This document shows, in pieces, positions 7,384-12,343 of a stretch of DNA of 12,343 nucleotides. The DNA is taken from assembly GCA_947630315.1 (NCBI GenBank), contig CANRHA010000032.1, forward strand, positions 1 through 12,343, in the 5' to 3' direction. Numbering within the stretch: the stretch's first letter is position 1; each line of letters begins with the position of its first letter. Both the position numbers and the translations under genes were made by a program. The stretch is from an uncultured Clostridia bacterium. Its GTDB lineage: Bacteria; Bacillota; Clostridia; Oscillospirales; Ruminococcaceae. The notes under the pieces are model-generated. The model did no database searches and was not told the DNA's origin. It was given only the letters and a program-made list of their open reading frames with translations.

Positions 7384-7979
7384 TTTATATCTCCTTTCGG
7401 GTTTTGATATTTTGTATGTAAAGGCAAGATCTCGCCGTTACGGACCTTTTCAAGCGCTTTTTTATAGATATCCGATAAAAGCTCCGCCGTTTTCGGGATA
7501 TCACGGCACATCTCCTCTAAAATGCGGTCGCATTCTTTTATTGCCGCCATGTACTGCTCCTCTGTGATATCTCCGGCATGAAGGGCTTCGTCAAGCTCGT
7601 CGCGGTCATGTACCGATACGTCTCCCTCGGGCGTGAAAACAACATCGAGGTACTTGTCGACATACGCCGCTACGCCGTCGGGGTCGTATTCGAGCCGCTC
7701 GGTAACATCGACATAGCATACGGAAAGAACGCCGTCGGGCTTATACATAGCGGTTATCAGGCGGCTTTTTCCGTCCGGAACAAGCTGCAGCCATTTCATT
7801 CCCGCGCCCGTTGTAGGCACGTTCCCGGCCTTTTCGGTGATCCAGAAAAACTGTTCGCCCGAAAGTATGTCTATAAGCGAGACAAGCCCGCAAAAGCCCT
7901 CCGTTTCAAGCCTGAATTGGTAGTAGGGAAATCCCTGAAACCCCCAGCCGATATCGCGGTCGAGCCTCTTTCTTTTCAT
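7380..7979 (-). CDS. DUF402 family protein, possible nucleoside phosphatase
   Basis: The 199-residue protein has the DUF402 signature: CYVDVTE at 88-94, then D108, YLDVV at 110-114, and the acidic D125-x-DEL (127-129), followed by the GDITEEQY helix start at 136-143. Some family members in Gram-positive bacteria are reported nucleoside tri-/diphosphatases that use these acidic residues to bind metal, and others are RNA-binding (FAU-1 type). The exact substrate here cannot be read from sequence. It has no signal peptide or membrane segment, so it is cytosolic. The ATG overlaps the tsaB stop in ATGA and has GGGGAG 7 nt upstream. It sits between t6A genes and rpiB, where many Clostridia have rimI or tsaD next to tsaB; co-expression with nucleotide and tRNA genes fits, but does not prove, a phosphatase role. 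Confidence 0.88.
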   Translation of the reverse strand: MKRKRLDRDIGWGFQGFPYYQFRLETEGFCGLVSLIDILSGEQFFWITEKAGNVPTTGAGMKWLQLVPDGKSRLITAMYKPDGVLSVCYVDVTERLEYDPDGVAAYVDKYLDVVFTPEGDVSVHDRDELDEALHAGDITEEQYMAAIKECDRILEEMCRDIPKTAELLSDIYKKALEKVRNGEILPLHTKYQNPKGDIK

Positions 7980-8686
7980 ATGCGCTCTCCCCTGTCCTTA
8001 AGCTTTTCAGCCATGGTGCTCTGGAGGTATCTTGCGCCCAATTTTTCGGCGGTAGTCACGTCTTCGGGGTGAAAAAGCGCGGCCATACATACCCCCGCGG
8101 CGCTCTGACGCCTTACGTTCGGCGGCGCGGTCTTTACGCGAATATCATTTATAAAAAGCTCGCTTTTGAGCCGCGCGGCGGCGTCGCCGACAAGGGTTAT
8201 GTCGCCGTTATATCCTTTTGCAATATCATTTATCCCGCTCTCGTCGCCTACCGTATCTGGAAAATACCGGGTAAGGGTCTCGCCGTCGGAGAGGTACGCG
8301 CCGTAATATGAAACGCCCTTTCTGGCCGAAAGAGCCGCTATTATAAGCCCCCTTGCCGCCATGGCGTTACAGGCCAGCGCCTCAAGAGTAGATACGCCTA
8401 TACAGGGCTTGCCGAGGGCGCATATCCCCTTTACCGCGGCGATGCCTATGCGCAGGCCGGTATAACTTCCGGGGCCGGCCGCGACCGCAAAGAGATCGAT
8501 ATCTTTCAGAGACAGAGAGCAGTCTTCAAGGGTCCTTTCAAGAAGCGGAAGGATTATCTGGGAATGCGTAAGAGAGGTCTCAAAGGTGCACTCGCCCAAA
8601 AGCTCGCCCGAGCGCATTACCGCGCAGGACGCGGTTTTTCCCGAGGTGTCTATGCCGAGGATATTTTCAAAGCTCAAAACGTTCAT
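7976..8686 (-). CDS. tsaB: tRNA t6A synthesis protein TsaB
   Basis: TsaB is the ASKHA-fold partner that binds TsaD and TsaE to make N6-threonylcarbamoyladenosine at position 37 of ANN-reading tRNAs. The 236-residue protein has the ILGIDTS first strand at 9-15, the SLTHSQ segment, and the family signature AAGPGSYTGLRIG (about 69-81) followed by KGICALGKPCIGVSTLEALA. It overlaps tsaE by 20 bp with the ATG at 8684-8686. GGAG lies only 1 nt before that ATG, too close to serve it. A TTG at 8675-8677 (codon 4) has the same GGAG 9 nt upstream and gives MSFENILGIDTS, so it may be the real start. TsaC and TsaD are not in the window. Function is confident, start uncertain. Confidence 0.95.
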   Translation of the reverse strand: MNVLSFENILGIDTSGKTASCAVMRSGELLGECTFETSLTHSQIILPLLERTLEDCSLSLKDIDLFAVAAGPGSYTGLRIGIAAVKGICALGKPCIGVSTLEALACNAMAARGLIIAALSARKGVSYYGAYLSDGETLTRYFPDTVGDESGINDIAKGYNGDITLVGDAAARLKSELFINDIRVKTAPPNVRRQSAAGVCMAALFHPEDVTTAEKLGARYLQSTMAEKLKDRGERI

Positions 8687-9101
8687 CTCCGATAATTTTT
8701 ATCTCGCGGGTCTCCTCGCCGGTTCGGGCGATCTCAACGGTGATAGCCCCCTCGGGCAGCTCGTCGGCTATGTTTTCGCTCCATTCTATCGCTATTACGC
8801 AGCCGCTGTCGAGGTAATCAAAAAAGCCCGTTGATTCAAGATCGAGCGCGCCGGTTATGCGGTACATGTCAAAATGGCAGAGCCTAAGCCTGCCGGGGTA
8901 CTCGTTCACAAGCGCGAACGTAGGCGAGCTGACCTCATCTTTAAGCCCCATTCCGATGGCGATGCCGCGGGTCATGGTAGTTTTTCCCGCGCCGAGATCG
9001 CCCCGAAAGGCTATTATATCCCCCGCCCTGAGCTTTGAGCCTAACTTTTTGCCGAGCTCTACCGTCTCGTCGGGCGAGGAGGTTATGTAGATCTTATGCA
9101 T
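8667..9101 (-). CDS. tsaE: tRNA t6A synthesis ATPase TsaE
   Basis: TsaE is the small P-loop ATPase of the TsaBDE complex, needed for repeated rounds of t6A formation. I call 144 residues beginning MHKIYITSSPDETVELG, the normal TsaE start. It shows Walker A GDLGAGKT at 34-41, SSPTFALVNEY at 58-68, the HFDMYR motif (D78) at 76-81 and AIEWSEN. An ATG 15 codons upstream (9144-9146) is in frame but lies within the dCMP deaminase gene. The chosen ATG (9099-9101) overlaps the upstream stop as TGATG and has a GAGGGG 8 nt away, so it is preferred. It sits between the deaminase and tsaB in the minus-strand operon. tsaE-tsaB adjacency is the common Firmicute order and supports both identifications. Confidence 0.96.
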   Translation of the reverse strand: MHKIYITSSPDETVELGKKLGSKLRAGDIIAFRGDLGAGKTTMTRGIAIGMGLKDEVSSPTFALVNEYPGRLRLCHFDMYRITGALDLESTGFFDYLDSGCVIAIEWSENIADELPEGAITVEIARTGEETREIKIIGDERFEL

Positions 9102-9589
9102 CAATAGCCCCTCTGGCCGCCGACCGATTCGTCGTTCATTATCCACTCCATTACCTCTATAACGCGGTAATCTGCGTCGGTGTCGCGGATGATCACCCTC
9201 TCGATGCCGCTGTTTATCACTACCCTTTTACAGAGCGAACAGCAGGTCGAGTTTTTTACATATTCGCCGGTGGATACCTCTCTGCCTACAAGGTAGAGCG
9301 TAGCGCCTATCATCTGATCGCGGGAGGCGCTTATTACGGCGTTCATCTCGGCATGGACCGAACGGCACAGCTCGTATCTCTCGCCGCGCGGTATATTAAG
9401 CTGTTCCCTGACGCAGTTGCCTAAATCGCAGCAGTTCTGTCTGCCCCTCGGCGCGCCGACATAGCCGGTCGAGATGATCTGGTCGTGGTTGACGATGACC
9501 GCGCCGAATCTGCGGCGAAGACAGGTCGATCTTGCCGCAACGGTGTCGGCAATATCAAGATAGTAATTGATTTTGTCGCGTCTTTCCAT
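9101..9589 (-). CDS. Deoxycytidylate (dCMP) deaminase, ComEB-like
   Basis: This 162-residue zinc-dependent deaminase probably converts dCMP to dUMP, feeding thymidylate synthesis. Catalytic HAE is at 79-81 (H79 zinc ligand, E81 proton shuttle), and the second zinc half-site is C117-S-L-C120, in a TCCSLCK context where the family usually has PCxxC. The segment before HAE carries extra cysteines (C53, C54, C59, C75), as in T4/ComEB-type enzymes that may hold a second zinc. GGAGG precedes the ATG by 9 nt. The stop overlaps the tsaE start by one base. A weak promoter (9632-9661) may serve this and the downstream genes separately from the peptidase gene. Alternatives are other cytidine-deaminase superfamily members (for example riboflavin or tRNA deaminases), but the layout and length fit dCMP deaminase best. 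Confidence 0.92.
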   Translation of the reverse strand: MERRDKINYYLDIADTVAARSTCLRRRFGAVIVNHDQIISTGYVGAPRGRQNCCDLGNCVREQLNIPRGERYELCRSVHAEMNAVISASRDQMIGATLYLVGREVSTGEYVKNSTCCSLCKRVVINSGIERVIIRDTDADYRVIEVMEWIMNDESVGGQRGY

Positions 9590-9604
9590 TTTTGCATTCC
9601 TCCG

Positions 9605-9673
9605 AAGATCATTATTTTACAAGATCGTTAGATAATAATTTTCAACGATTACAGTTTTCAAAGATCATTATTT
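9605..9673. repeat. 13-bp direct repeat in the deaminase leader region
   Basis: AAGATCATTATTT occurs at 9605-9617 and again at 9661-9673, with a shorter relative AAGATCGTTA at 9621-9630. The copies flank the putative promoter; the outer one overlaps the end of the peptidase gene. Direct repeats of this size could be regulator sites or slippage remnants. Confidence 0.5.
9632..9661 (-). promoter_or_regulatory. Possible promoter of the dCMP deaminase-tsaE-tsaB-DUF402-rpiB genes
   Basis: On the minus strand TTGAAA (9661-9656), an 18-bp spacer and TATTAT (9637-9632), 43 bp before the deaminase ATG. The region is very A/T-rich, so a chance match is possible. It would let the five-gene block be expressed without the peptidase gene. 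Confidence 0.35.
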
Positions 9674-10321
9674 GCAGCGGTTCATAAAGGCCGCGGCGGC
9701 TTCCTTTTCAAAACCTTCGGCAATATAACCGTCGGCGCTCGCCTCGCCGGTCAAAATCTTTTTAAGTACATCGGCGCCGTAAAGTTCAAGAAAATGACGC
9801 ACATACGCGCCGGAATACTTATATCCGCCAAGAGAAGCAAAACTGCTCCCCGAAAGCCGGCTGATGAGCGGGGCCTGTTCGGGGTCAAGAGTCTCGGGGG
9901 TCTGATCGGCAAACAAAACCGCAACGCCCTCGGTGAGCCACAGCGGAAGATCCTTAGGGTTGCAGAAGGAATCCATAACGACATGAACCGCCTCATGGAC
10001 GATGACCTTATACATATCGGCCGGAGAGCGGTCGGTAACTGCGCGGGGAGATATCACACAGACCCTGCCGTTATCCCAATCGGTGTTGCCGACCATCCAG
10101 CTCTCGTAGCTGTCGCGCATGACGCCGCTGAGCTGAATAAAGGATTCAACGTCGGGGCAGATATAGTAATCGATCTTTTTTCCGAGCGGAGGCACCGAAA
10201 AAACAAGCGAAACGCTGAGCACCTTCTCCTCGACCATCGTTGCTATGTCCGAAACGATATCGCAATCGGACTTGTAACAATGGAAAAGAAAATGCTCGGT
10301 CTCCATAACTTCAAAATTCAT
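9668..10321 (-). CDS. Putative cytosolic zinc metallopeptidase (HExxH, gluzincin type)
   Basis: The 217-residue protein contains HEAVH at 109-113 and WLTEGVAVLFA with E131, 18 residues after the second histidine. That spacing gives the H-E-x-x-H plus downstream glutamate zinc site of gluzincin (clan MA) peptidases, most like the small 'peptidase MA-like' families. N-terminal FEVMETEHFLFHCY resembles the opening strand of those domains, which often read as 'x-H-F-x-x-x-Y'. It has no signal peptide, lipobox or membrane span, so it should act in the cytoplasm, unlike most relatives. The substrate is unknown. The ATG has AGGAG 9 nt upstream. It is the first gene of the minus-strand operon with a good promoter, and no terminator lies before the deaminase gene 78 bp on. 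I do not recognise a named orthologue. Confidence 0.75.
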   Translation of the reverse strand: MNFEVMETEHFLFHCYKSDCDIVSDIATMVEEKVLSVSLVFSVPPLGKKIDYYICPDVESFIQLSGVMRDSYESWMVGNTDWDNGRVCVISPRAVTDRSPADMYKVIVHEAVHVVMDSFCNPKDLPLWLTEGVAVLFADQTPETLDPEQAPLISRLSGSSFASLGGYKYSGAYVRHFLELYGADVLKKILTGEASADGYIAEGFEKEAAAAFMNRCK

Positions 10322-10364
10322 TAAAAAGTTCTCCTTTCAGACAGGCAAAACGTGGGTTGATTCT

Positions 10365-10393
10365 ATAATATCACAATCGTTCGGGATTTGCAA
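10365..10393 (-). promoter_or_regulatory. Promoter of the metallopeptidase-led operon
   Basis: On the minus strand TTGCAA (10393-10388), 17-bp spacer, TATTAT (10370-10365) preceded by TGA (extended -10). It is 43 bp before the ATG. The heptad composite begins about 46 bp upstream of its -35 box. Confidence 0.65.
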
Positions 10394-10438
10394 GAGCTTT
10401 GAGGGGAGGGATGTGGCCGAAACGGACACATCATAGGT

Positions 10439-10508
10439 ATTAGATATTAGATATTAGATGTTAGAAGTTAGAAGATAGAAGATAGAATTTAGAAGTTAGA
10501 AGTTAGAA
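10439..10508. repeat. Heptad array A, ten units
   Basis: Ten uninterrupted 7-bp units of consensus GTTAGAA: three ATTAGAT, then GTTAGAA, GATAGAA and TTTAGAA variants. TAGA is invariant at the centre, while the two leading bases and the last base vary. One degenerate unit (CATAGGT) precedes it. Confidence 0.9.
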
Positions 10509-10556
10509 CGTCCTGCGAGGGGGTACGGCACAGACTGCGGCCACAGGGGCGATTTG

Positions 10557-10591
10557 GTTAGAGGGCAGAAGACAGAAATCAGATGTCAGAA
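10557..10591. repeat. Heptad array B, five units
   Basis: Five in-phase units: GTTAGAG, GGCAGAA, GACAGAA, ATCAGAT, GTCAGAA. The core changes from TAGA to CAGA after the first unit. It is the inverted counterpart of array C. Confidence 0.75.
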
Positions 10592-10713
10592 AAGCTTTTA
10601 CCGGGATTACAGAAAATAAAGGGCATGTGAGCGCGCCGAAACCCTCTGCTCCCTTTGCCGCCGCCTTCTTCTCCTGCCGCAACCCCCTGCTATCCGCCAC
10701 CTTTGTCTTCCCG

Positions 10714-10748
10714 GGTCTGTCTTCTGTTTTCCGACCTCTGTTCTCTGC
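10714..10748. repeat. Heptad array C, five units, before cloverleaf copy 2
   Basis: Five units on the plus strand, consensus NNTCTGT (GGTCTGT, CTTCTGT, TTTCCGA, CCTCTGT, TCTCTGC). They end 4 nt before the cloverleaf, in the same position as the array of copy 1, and are inverted relative to array B. Confidence 0.7.
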
Positions 10749-10752
10749 CGAA

Positions 10753-10848
10753 GGCCCGGGCGAAGCCCCGGCGGCCGCAGGCCGCCGCAGCGGCAGCTTC
10801 GCTGCCGCTGGCCCCGCGCTCCGCGCGGGGCAGGCTTCGCCCGGGGCC
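10753..10848. repeat. Cloverleaf-forming palindrome, copy 2
   Basis: The outer stem is 10753-10767 with 10833-10848 (15 pairs, one bulged G). It encloses the same three perfect hairpins as copy 1: 7 bp with GCA loop (10770-10786), 10 bp with TTC loop (10788-10810) and 9 bp with TCC loop (10811-10831). Compared with copy 1, the inner-hairpin changes are one base in each of two loops; every inner stem base is unchanged. No T-tract follows on either strand. Confidence 0.88.
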
Positions 10849-10942
10849 CATGGCAGCGCAGTAGCCTACGGTCTGCACCGCCCTGCCAAGCTCTCCTCCC
10901 CATCTCCCCCCTGCCCCAGGAGCAGCAGCCTTCCTCCTCCGC

Positions 10943-10977
10943 CTCTAACACCTATCCTCTAACATCTAATATCTATC
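10943..10977. repeat. Heptad array D, five units, inverted relative to array A
   Basis: Plus-strand units CTCTAAC, ACCTATC, CTCTAAC, ATCTAAT, ATCTATC are the reverse complements of the TTAGA-type units of array A. A sixth degenerate unit TTCTTGA (10978-10984) runs into the rsmE -35 box. Confidence 0.8.
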
Positions 10978-10980
10978 TTC

Positions 10981-11009
10981 TTGACTTCTCCGGCGCGACA
11001 GTGTAAAAT
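10981..11009 (+). promoter_or_regulatory. Promoter of rsmE
   Basis: TTGACT (10981-10986), 17-bp spacer and TAAAAT (11004-11009), 22 bp before the rsmE ATG. The -35 box overlaps the degenerate end of heptad array D. Confidence 0.7.
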
Positions 11010-11031
11010 TATCCTGAAAGGCGGCGAAAAT

Positions 11032-11751
11032 ATGCCAAGGTTTTTCATTGACGTTCCCCCGGCCGGGGAGAATATAATAATATCGGGCGACGACGCAAGG
11101 CACATAGGCCGAAGCCTCAGAATGGCGGCGGGAGAAAATATTACCGTCTGCTGCGGCGGCAGGGATTACCTTTGCCGGCTCGAAAAAATTTCGGATATCT
11201 CGGTAACGGCGAAAATTATTTCGGTTGAGGATTCAAAGGAACCCTCGGTAAACCTCATTTTATATCAGGCCCTGCCGAAGCTCGACAAGCTCGAACTCAT
11301 TATTCAGAAGGCGGTCGAACTCGGCGCGTCAATGGTCGTTCCGGTGATGACAAAGCGCTGCGTATCACGCCCCGACGCCGCGCAGTTTGAAAAAAAACGC
11401 GAACGCCTTCAGCGAATATCCCTTGAGGCCGCAAAACAGTCGGGCCGCGGAATTATACCCGAGGTCGGGGGCATAATATCCTTTGAAAGTTGCATCTCCG
11501 AGATGAAGTGCCTCGACTCGGGGCTTATCTGCTATGAAAAGGGCGGTATAAGGCTTAATCAGGCAAACCTGCCGAAAAACGGCGCAATAGGTCTTCTTGT
11601 AGGACCCGAGGGCGGGTTTGAAGCTTACGAGGCCGAGGAGGCCGAAAAAAACGGCGTCAAAAAAATATGGCTCGGCGATAGGATACTGCGGTGCGAGACC
11701 GCGCCGCTCGCCGCAATATCTATTATTATGAATTTGACGGATAATATTTGA
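11032..11751 (+). CDS. rsmE: 16S rRNA (uracil1498-N3)-methyltransferase
   Basis: RsmE methylates N3 of U1498 in helix 44 of 16S rRNA on the assembled 30S subunit, using S-adenosylmethionine. The 239-residue protein starts MPRFFIDVP as usual for the family and has an N-terminal PUA-like part (about 1-70) and a C-terminal SPOUT trefoil-knot domain. Motifs: KAVELGASMVVPV, KRCVSR, the SAM-binding LLVGPEGGF (VGPEGGF at 190-196) and LGDRILRCETAPLAA from 214 (family usually ILRTETA, here Cys221). A TTG 17 codons upstream is in frame but lies on the promoter -35 box. The ATG at 11032 has AAAGG (11017-11021) 10 nt upstream and is the right start. prmA, which often precedes rsmE in Firmicutes, is not here; the repeat composite lies upstream instead. 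Confidence 0.97.
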   Translation: MPRFFIDVPPAGENIIISGDDARHIGRSLRMAAGENITVCCGGRDYLCRLEKISDISVTAKIISVEDSKEPSVNLILYQALPKLDKLELIIQKAVELGASMVVPVMTKRCVSRPDAAQFEKKRERLQRISLEAAKQSGRGIIPEVGGIISFESCISEMKCLDSGLICYEKGGIRLNQANLPKNGAIGLLVGPEGGFEAYEAEEAEKNGVKKIWLGDRILRCETAPLAAISIIMNLTDNI

Positions 11752-11759
11752 CAAAAGCC

Positions 11760-11788
11760 TTGCAAAATTTAAATATATGTGGTATAAT
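11760..11788 (+). promoter_or_regulatory. Strong promoter of the acidic-protein gene
   Basis: TTGCAA (11760-11765), 17-bp spacer and TATAAT (11783-11788) preceded by TGG (extended -10 TGn). An exact TTGACA (11748-11753) overlaps the rsmE stop but has no well-placed -10. The gene therefore has its own strong promoter 31 bp upstream of its ATG. Confidence 0.75.
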
Positions 11789-11818
11789 GGTAAAAATTAA
11801 GCGAAAGGATCTGACATT

Positions 11819-12343
11819 ATGGGTAATTTTCTTAAAATAGCTTTGGGTTTGGGCGCAGCGGCCGCCGCAGCTGCTCTTGCCGTTTCTCTGGCGAGAAAGA
11901 ACAGCGAGGACGACGAAGAGTGCACCTGCGACGAGTGCGAAGACGTTTTTGACGATGCCGAAGACGCCGCCGAAGATCTTGCAGAAGACGTTGAAGACGC
12001 ACTCGAGTCCGACGGCGAAGACGATGAAGATGACGAAGACCTTTACGACGACGATGACGACTCCGCTCCCACCATCAACATCAACGAATCGGTGAACAAC
12101 GTTATCAACGGCGTAATGGGCGGAATAGTGGTTGCCTCCGACAAGGTTTCGGAGCTTGCCGGAAGATTTGCCGACTTTGTTGCAGATAAGCTCGCTGAAA
12201 GAAATCAGGACTCCTACTCCGCTTCCGATCTCGGAGACGGCCTCGACCTTGACGACATCGACCTGGGCGATTTTGTTGAGGACGCTAAGGACGCCGCTTC
12301 CGACGCCGTAGAAGCCGCAAAGGACGCCGCAGAAGAAGCCGCC
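11819..12343 (+). CDS. Very acidic, probably membrane-anchored protein (C-terminus beyond window)
   Basis: I do not recognise this gene. The open frame runs 175 codons to the window end. The ATG (11819-11821) is preceded by AAAGGA (11804-11809) at 9 nt. Residues 4-24 are a hydrophobic Ala/Leu/Gly stretch (FLKIALGLGAAAAAALAVSL) followed by Arg-Lys, fitting one membrane segment or an uncleaved signal anchor; there is no lipobox. Residues about 29-82 are roughly two-thirds Asp/Glu, with CTCDEC at 34-39 giving three closely spaced cysteines. A less acidic amphipathic section follows (about 83-135, with NNVINGVMGGIVVASDKV), then another acidic stretch and an Ala-rich AKDAA-type helix that continues out of the window. 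The N-terminus is like small YtxH-type anchored proteins, but the acidic body is not typical. Frame bias, strong promoter and ribosome site support a real gene; function is unknown. Confidence 0.75.
   Translation, partial: MGNFLKIALGLGAAAAAAALAVSLARKNSEDDEECTCDECEDVFDDAEDAAEDLAEDVEDALESDGEDDEDDEDLYDDDDDSAPTININESVNNVINGVMGGIVVASDKVSELAGRFADFVADKLAERNQDSYSASDLGDGLDLDDIDLGDFVEDAKDAASDAVEAAKDAAEEAA

Larger units (their letters stand above)
10620..10848 (+). repeat. Dispersed repeat, copy 2
   Basis: This aligns over its whole length with 6643-6852 in the same orientation. The main difference is 19 extra nt here: TGCCGC at 10656-10661 and again at 10675-10680 with 13 nt between, where copy 1 has one TGCCGC. 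Identity is highest in the cloverleaf block and lower in the pyrimidine-rich body. It lies in a divergent intergenic region, unlike copy 1. Confidence 0.85.
10439..10977. mobile_element. Composite inverted-repeat element with four heptad arrays and a cloverleaf
   Basis: This accounts for nearly all the 710 bp between the peptidase and rsmE starts. Order: array A (TTAGA type), array B (CAGA type), pyrimidine-rich body, array C (inverted CAGA type), cloverleaf, spacer, array D (inverted TTAGA type). The outer ends include an exact 17-bp inverted match (10449-10465 with 10958-10974, AGATATTAGATGTTAGA). There is also a diverged inverted similarity around CGGCACAGAC (about 10525) and its partner near 10870. 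It contains no believable gene, transposase or internal promoter. Between C-rich blocks, 10890-10950 is almost pure pyrimidine on the plus strand. 'Mobile element' is an inference from the dispersed related copy at 6643-6852 and the terminal inversion; no target-site duplication was found. Confidence 0.5.

Noticed and set aside
6889..7407. Plus-strand open frame of 172 codons opposite rpiB
   Set aside because: It is a shadow of rpiB, whose full motif set is on the minus strand; similar shadows lie opposite the DUF402, tsaE, peptidase and rsmE genes.
9102..9146. Upstream ATG giving TsaE 15 extra residues
   Set aside because: The extension lies in the deaminase coding region and does not resemble TsaE; the downstream ATG has GAGGGG and the TGATG overlap.
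10439..10508. Heptad array as a CRISPR array
   Set aside because: Units are 7 bp with no spacers, and no cas genes are present.
10861..10869. GTAG next to cloverleaf copy 2 as a REP/Y1-transposase guide tetranucleotide
   Set aside because: It is 12 bp from the stem and has no equivalent at copy 1, so it is not a consistent part of the unit.
10981..11031. TTG start extending RsmE by 17 residues
   Set aside because: It coincides with the promoter -35 box, and the extension is not RsmE-like; the ATG at 11032 gives the normal N-terminus.

Overview
The window looks like chromosomal DNA of an anaerobic Firmicute, most likely class Clostridia and perhaps Oscillospirales. The clues are the PPDK, the glmU-pth-mfd synteny, the RpiB/dCMP deaminase/t6A neighbourhood, strong GGAGG ribosome binding sites, and mid-range G+C with heavy use of ATA isoleucine codons. 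The placement is an inference; no rRNA or species marker is present. Eleven of the twelve genes are ordinary housekeeping genes or a recognisable protease fold. The unusual content is in the two largest intergenic gaps.

Layout. Positions 1-726 (minus) hold the N-terminal third or so of pyruvate phosphate dikinase, cut by the window edge. It diverges from a plus-strand operon: glmU (993-2393), pth (2476-3084) and mfd (3119-6592). The spacer between them carries two face-out sigma-A-type promoters and an A/T-rich palindrome. The usual Firmicute gene prs is absent between glmU and pth. mfd converges on a minus-strand operon read from 10321 down to 6946: a cytosolic HExxH metallopeptidase-like protein, a dCMP deaminase, tsaE, tsaB, a DUF402 protein and rpiB. 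The last five are tightly packed, with stop/start overlaps of 1, 20, 4 and 4 bases. Plus-strand rsmE (11032-11751) follows. Last comes a separately promoted gene for a very acidic, probably membrane-anchored protein (11819 to the window end, truncated).

Repeats. Two copies of a roughly 210-230 bp dispersed repeat lie at 6643-6852 (between convergent mfd and rpiB) and 10620-10848 (between the divergent peptidase gene and rsmE). Each ends in a ~95-nt block that can fold almost without unpaired bases into a cloverleaf: a 13-16 bp closing stem and three perfect inner hairpins with 3-nt loops. Differences between copies in the inner hairpins fall only in loops. Each cloverleaf is preceded, at nearly the same distance, by five in-phase 7-bp repeats. 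Copy 2 sits inside a larger ~540 bp composite (10439-10977) with four heptad arrays in nested inverted order: TTAGA-type outside, CAGA-type inside. This composite fills the space between two promoters, and its last degenerate heptad overlaps the rsmE -35 box. I read it as a non-autonomous mobile or structural repeat family. No encoded protein or transposase is visible, and its function is unknown.

How the genes work together: glmU supplies UDP-GlcNAc for the envelope; pth recycles peptidyl-tRNA; mfd couples repair to transcription; tsaE/tsaB take part in tRNA t6A synthesis; rpiB and dCMP deaminase serve pentose and pyrimidine nucleotide supply; rsmE modifies 16S rRNA. This is a translation, nucleotide and repair neighbourhood.
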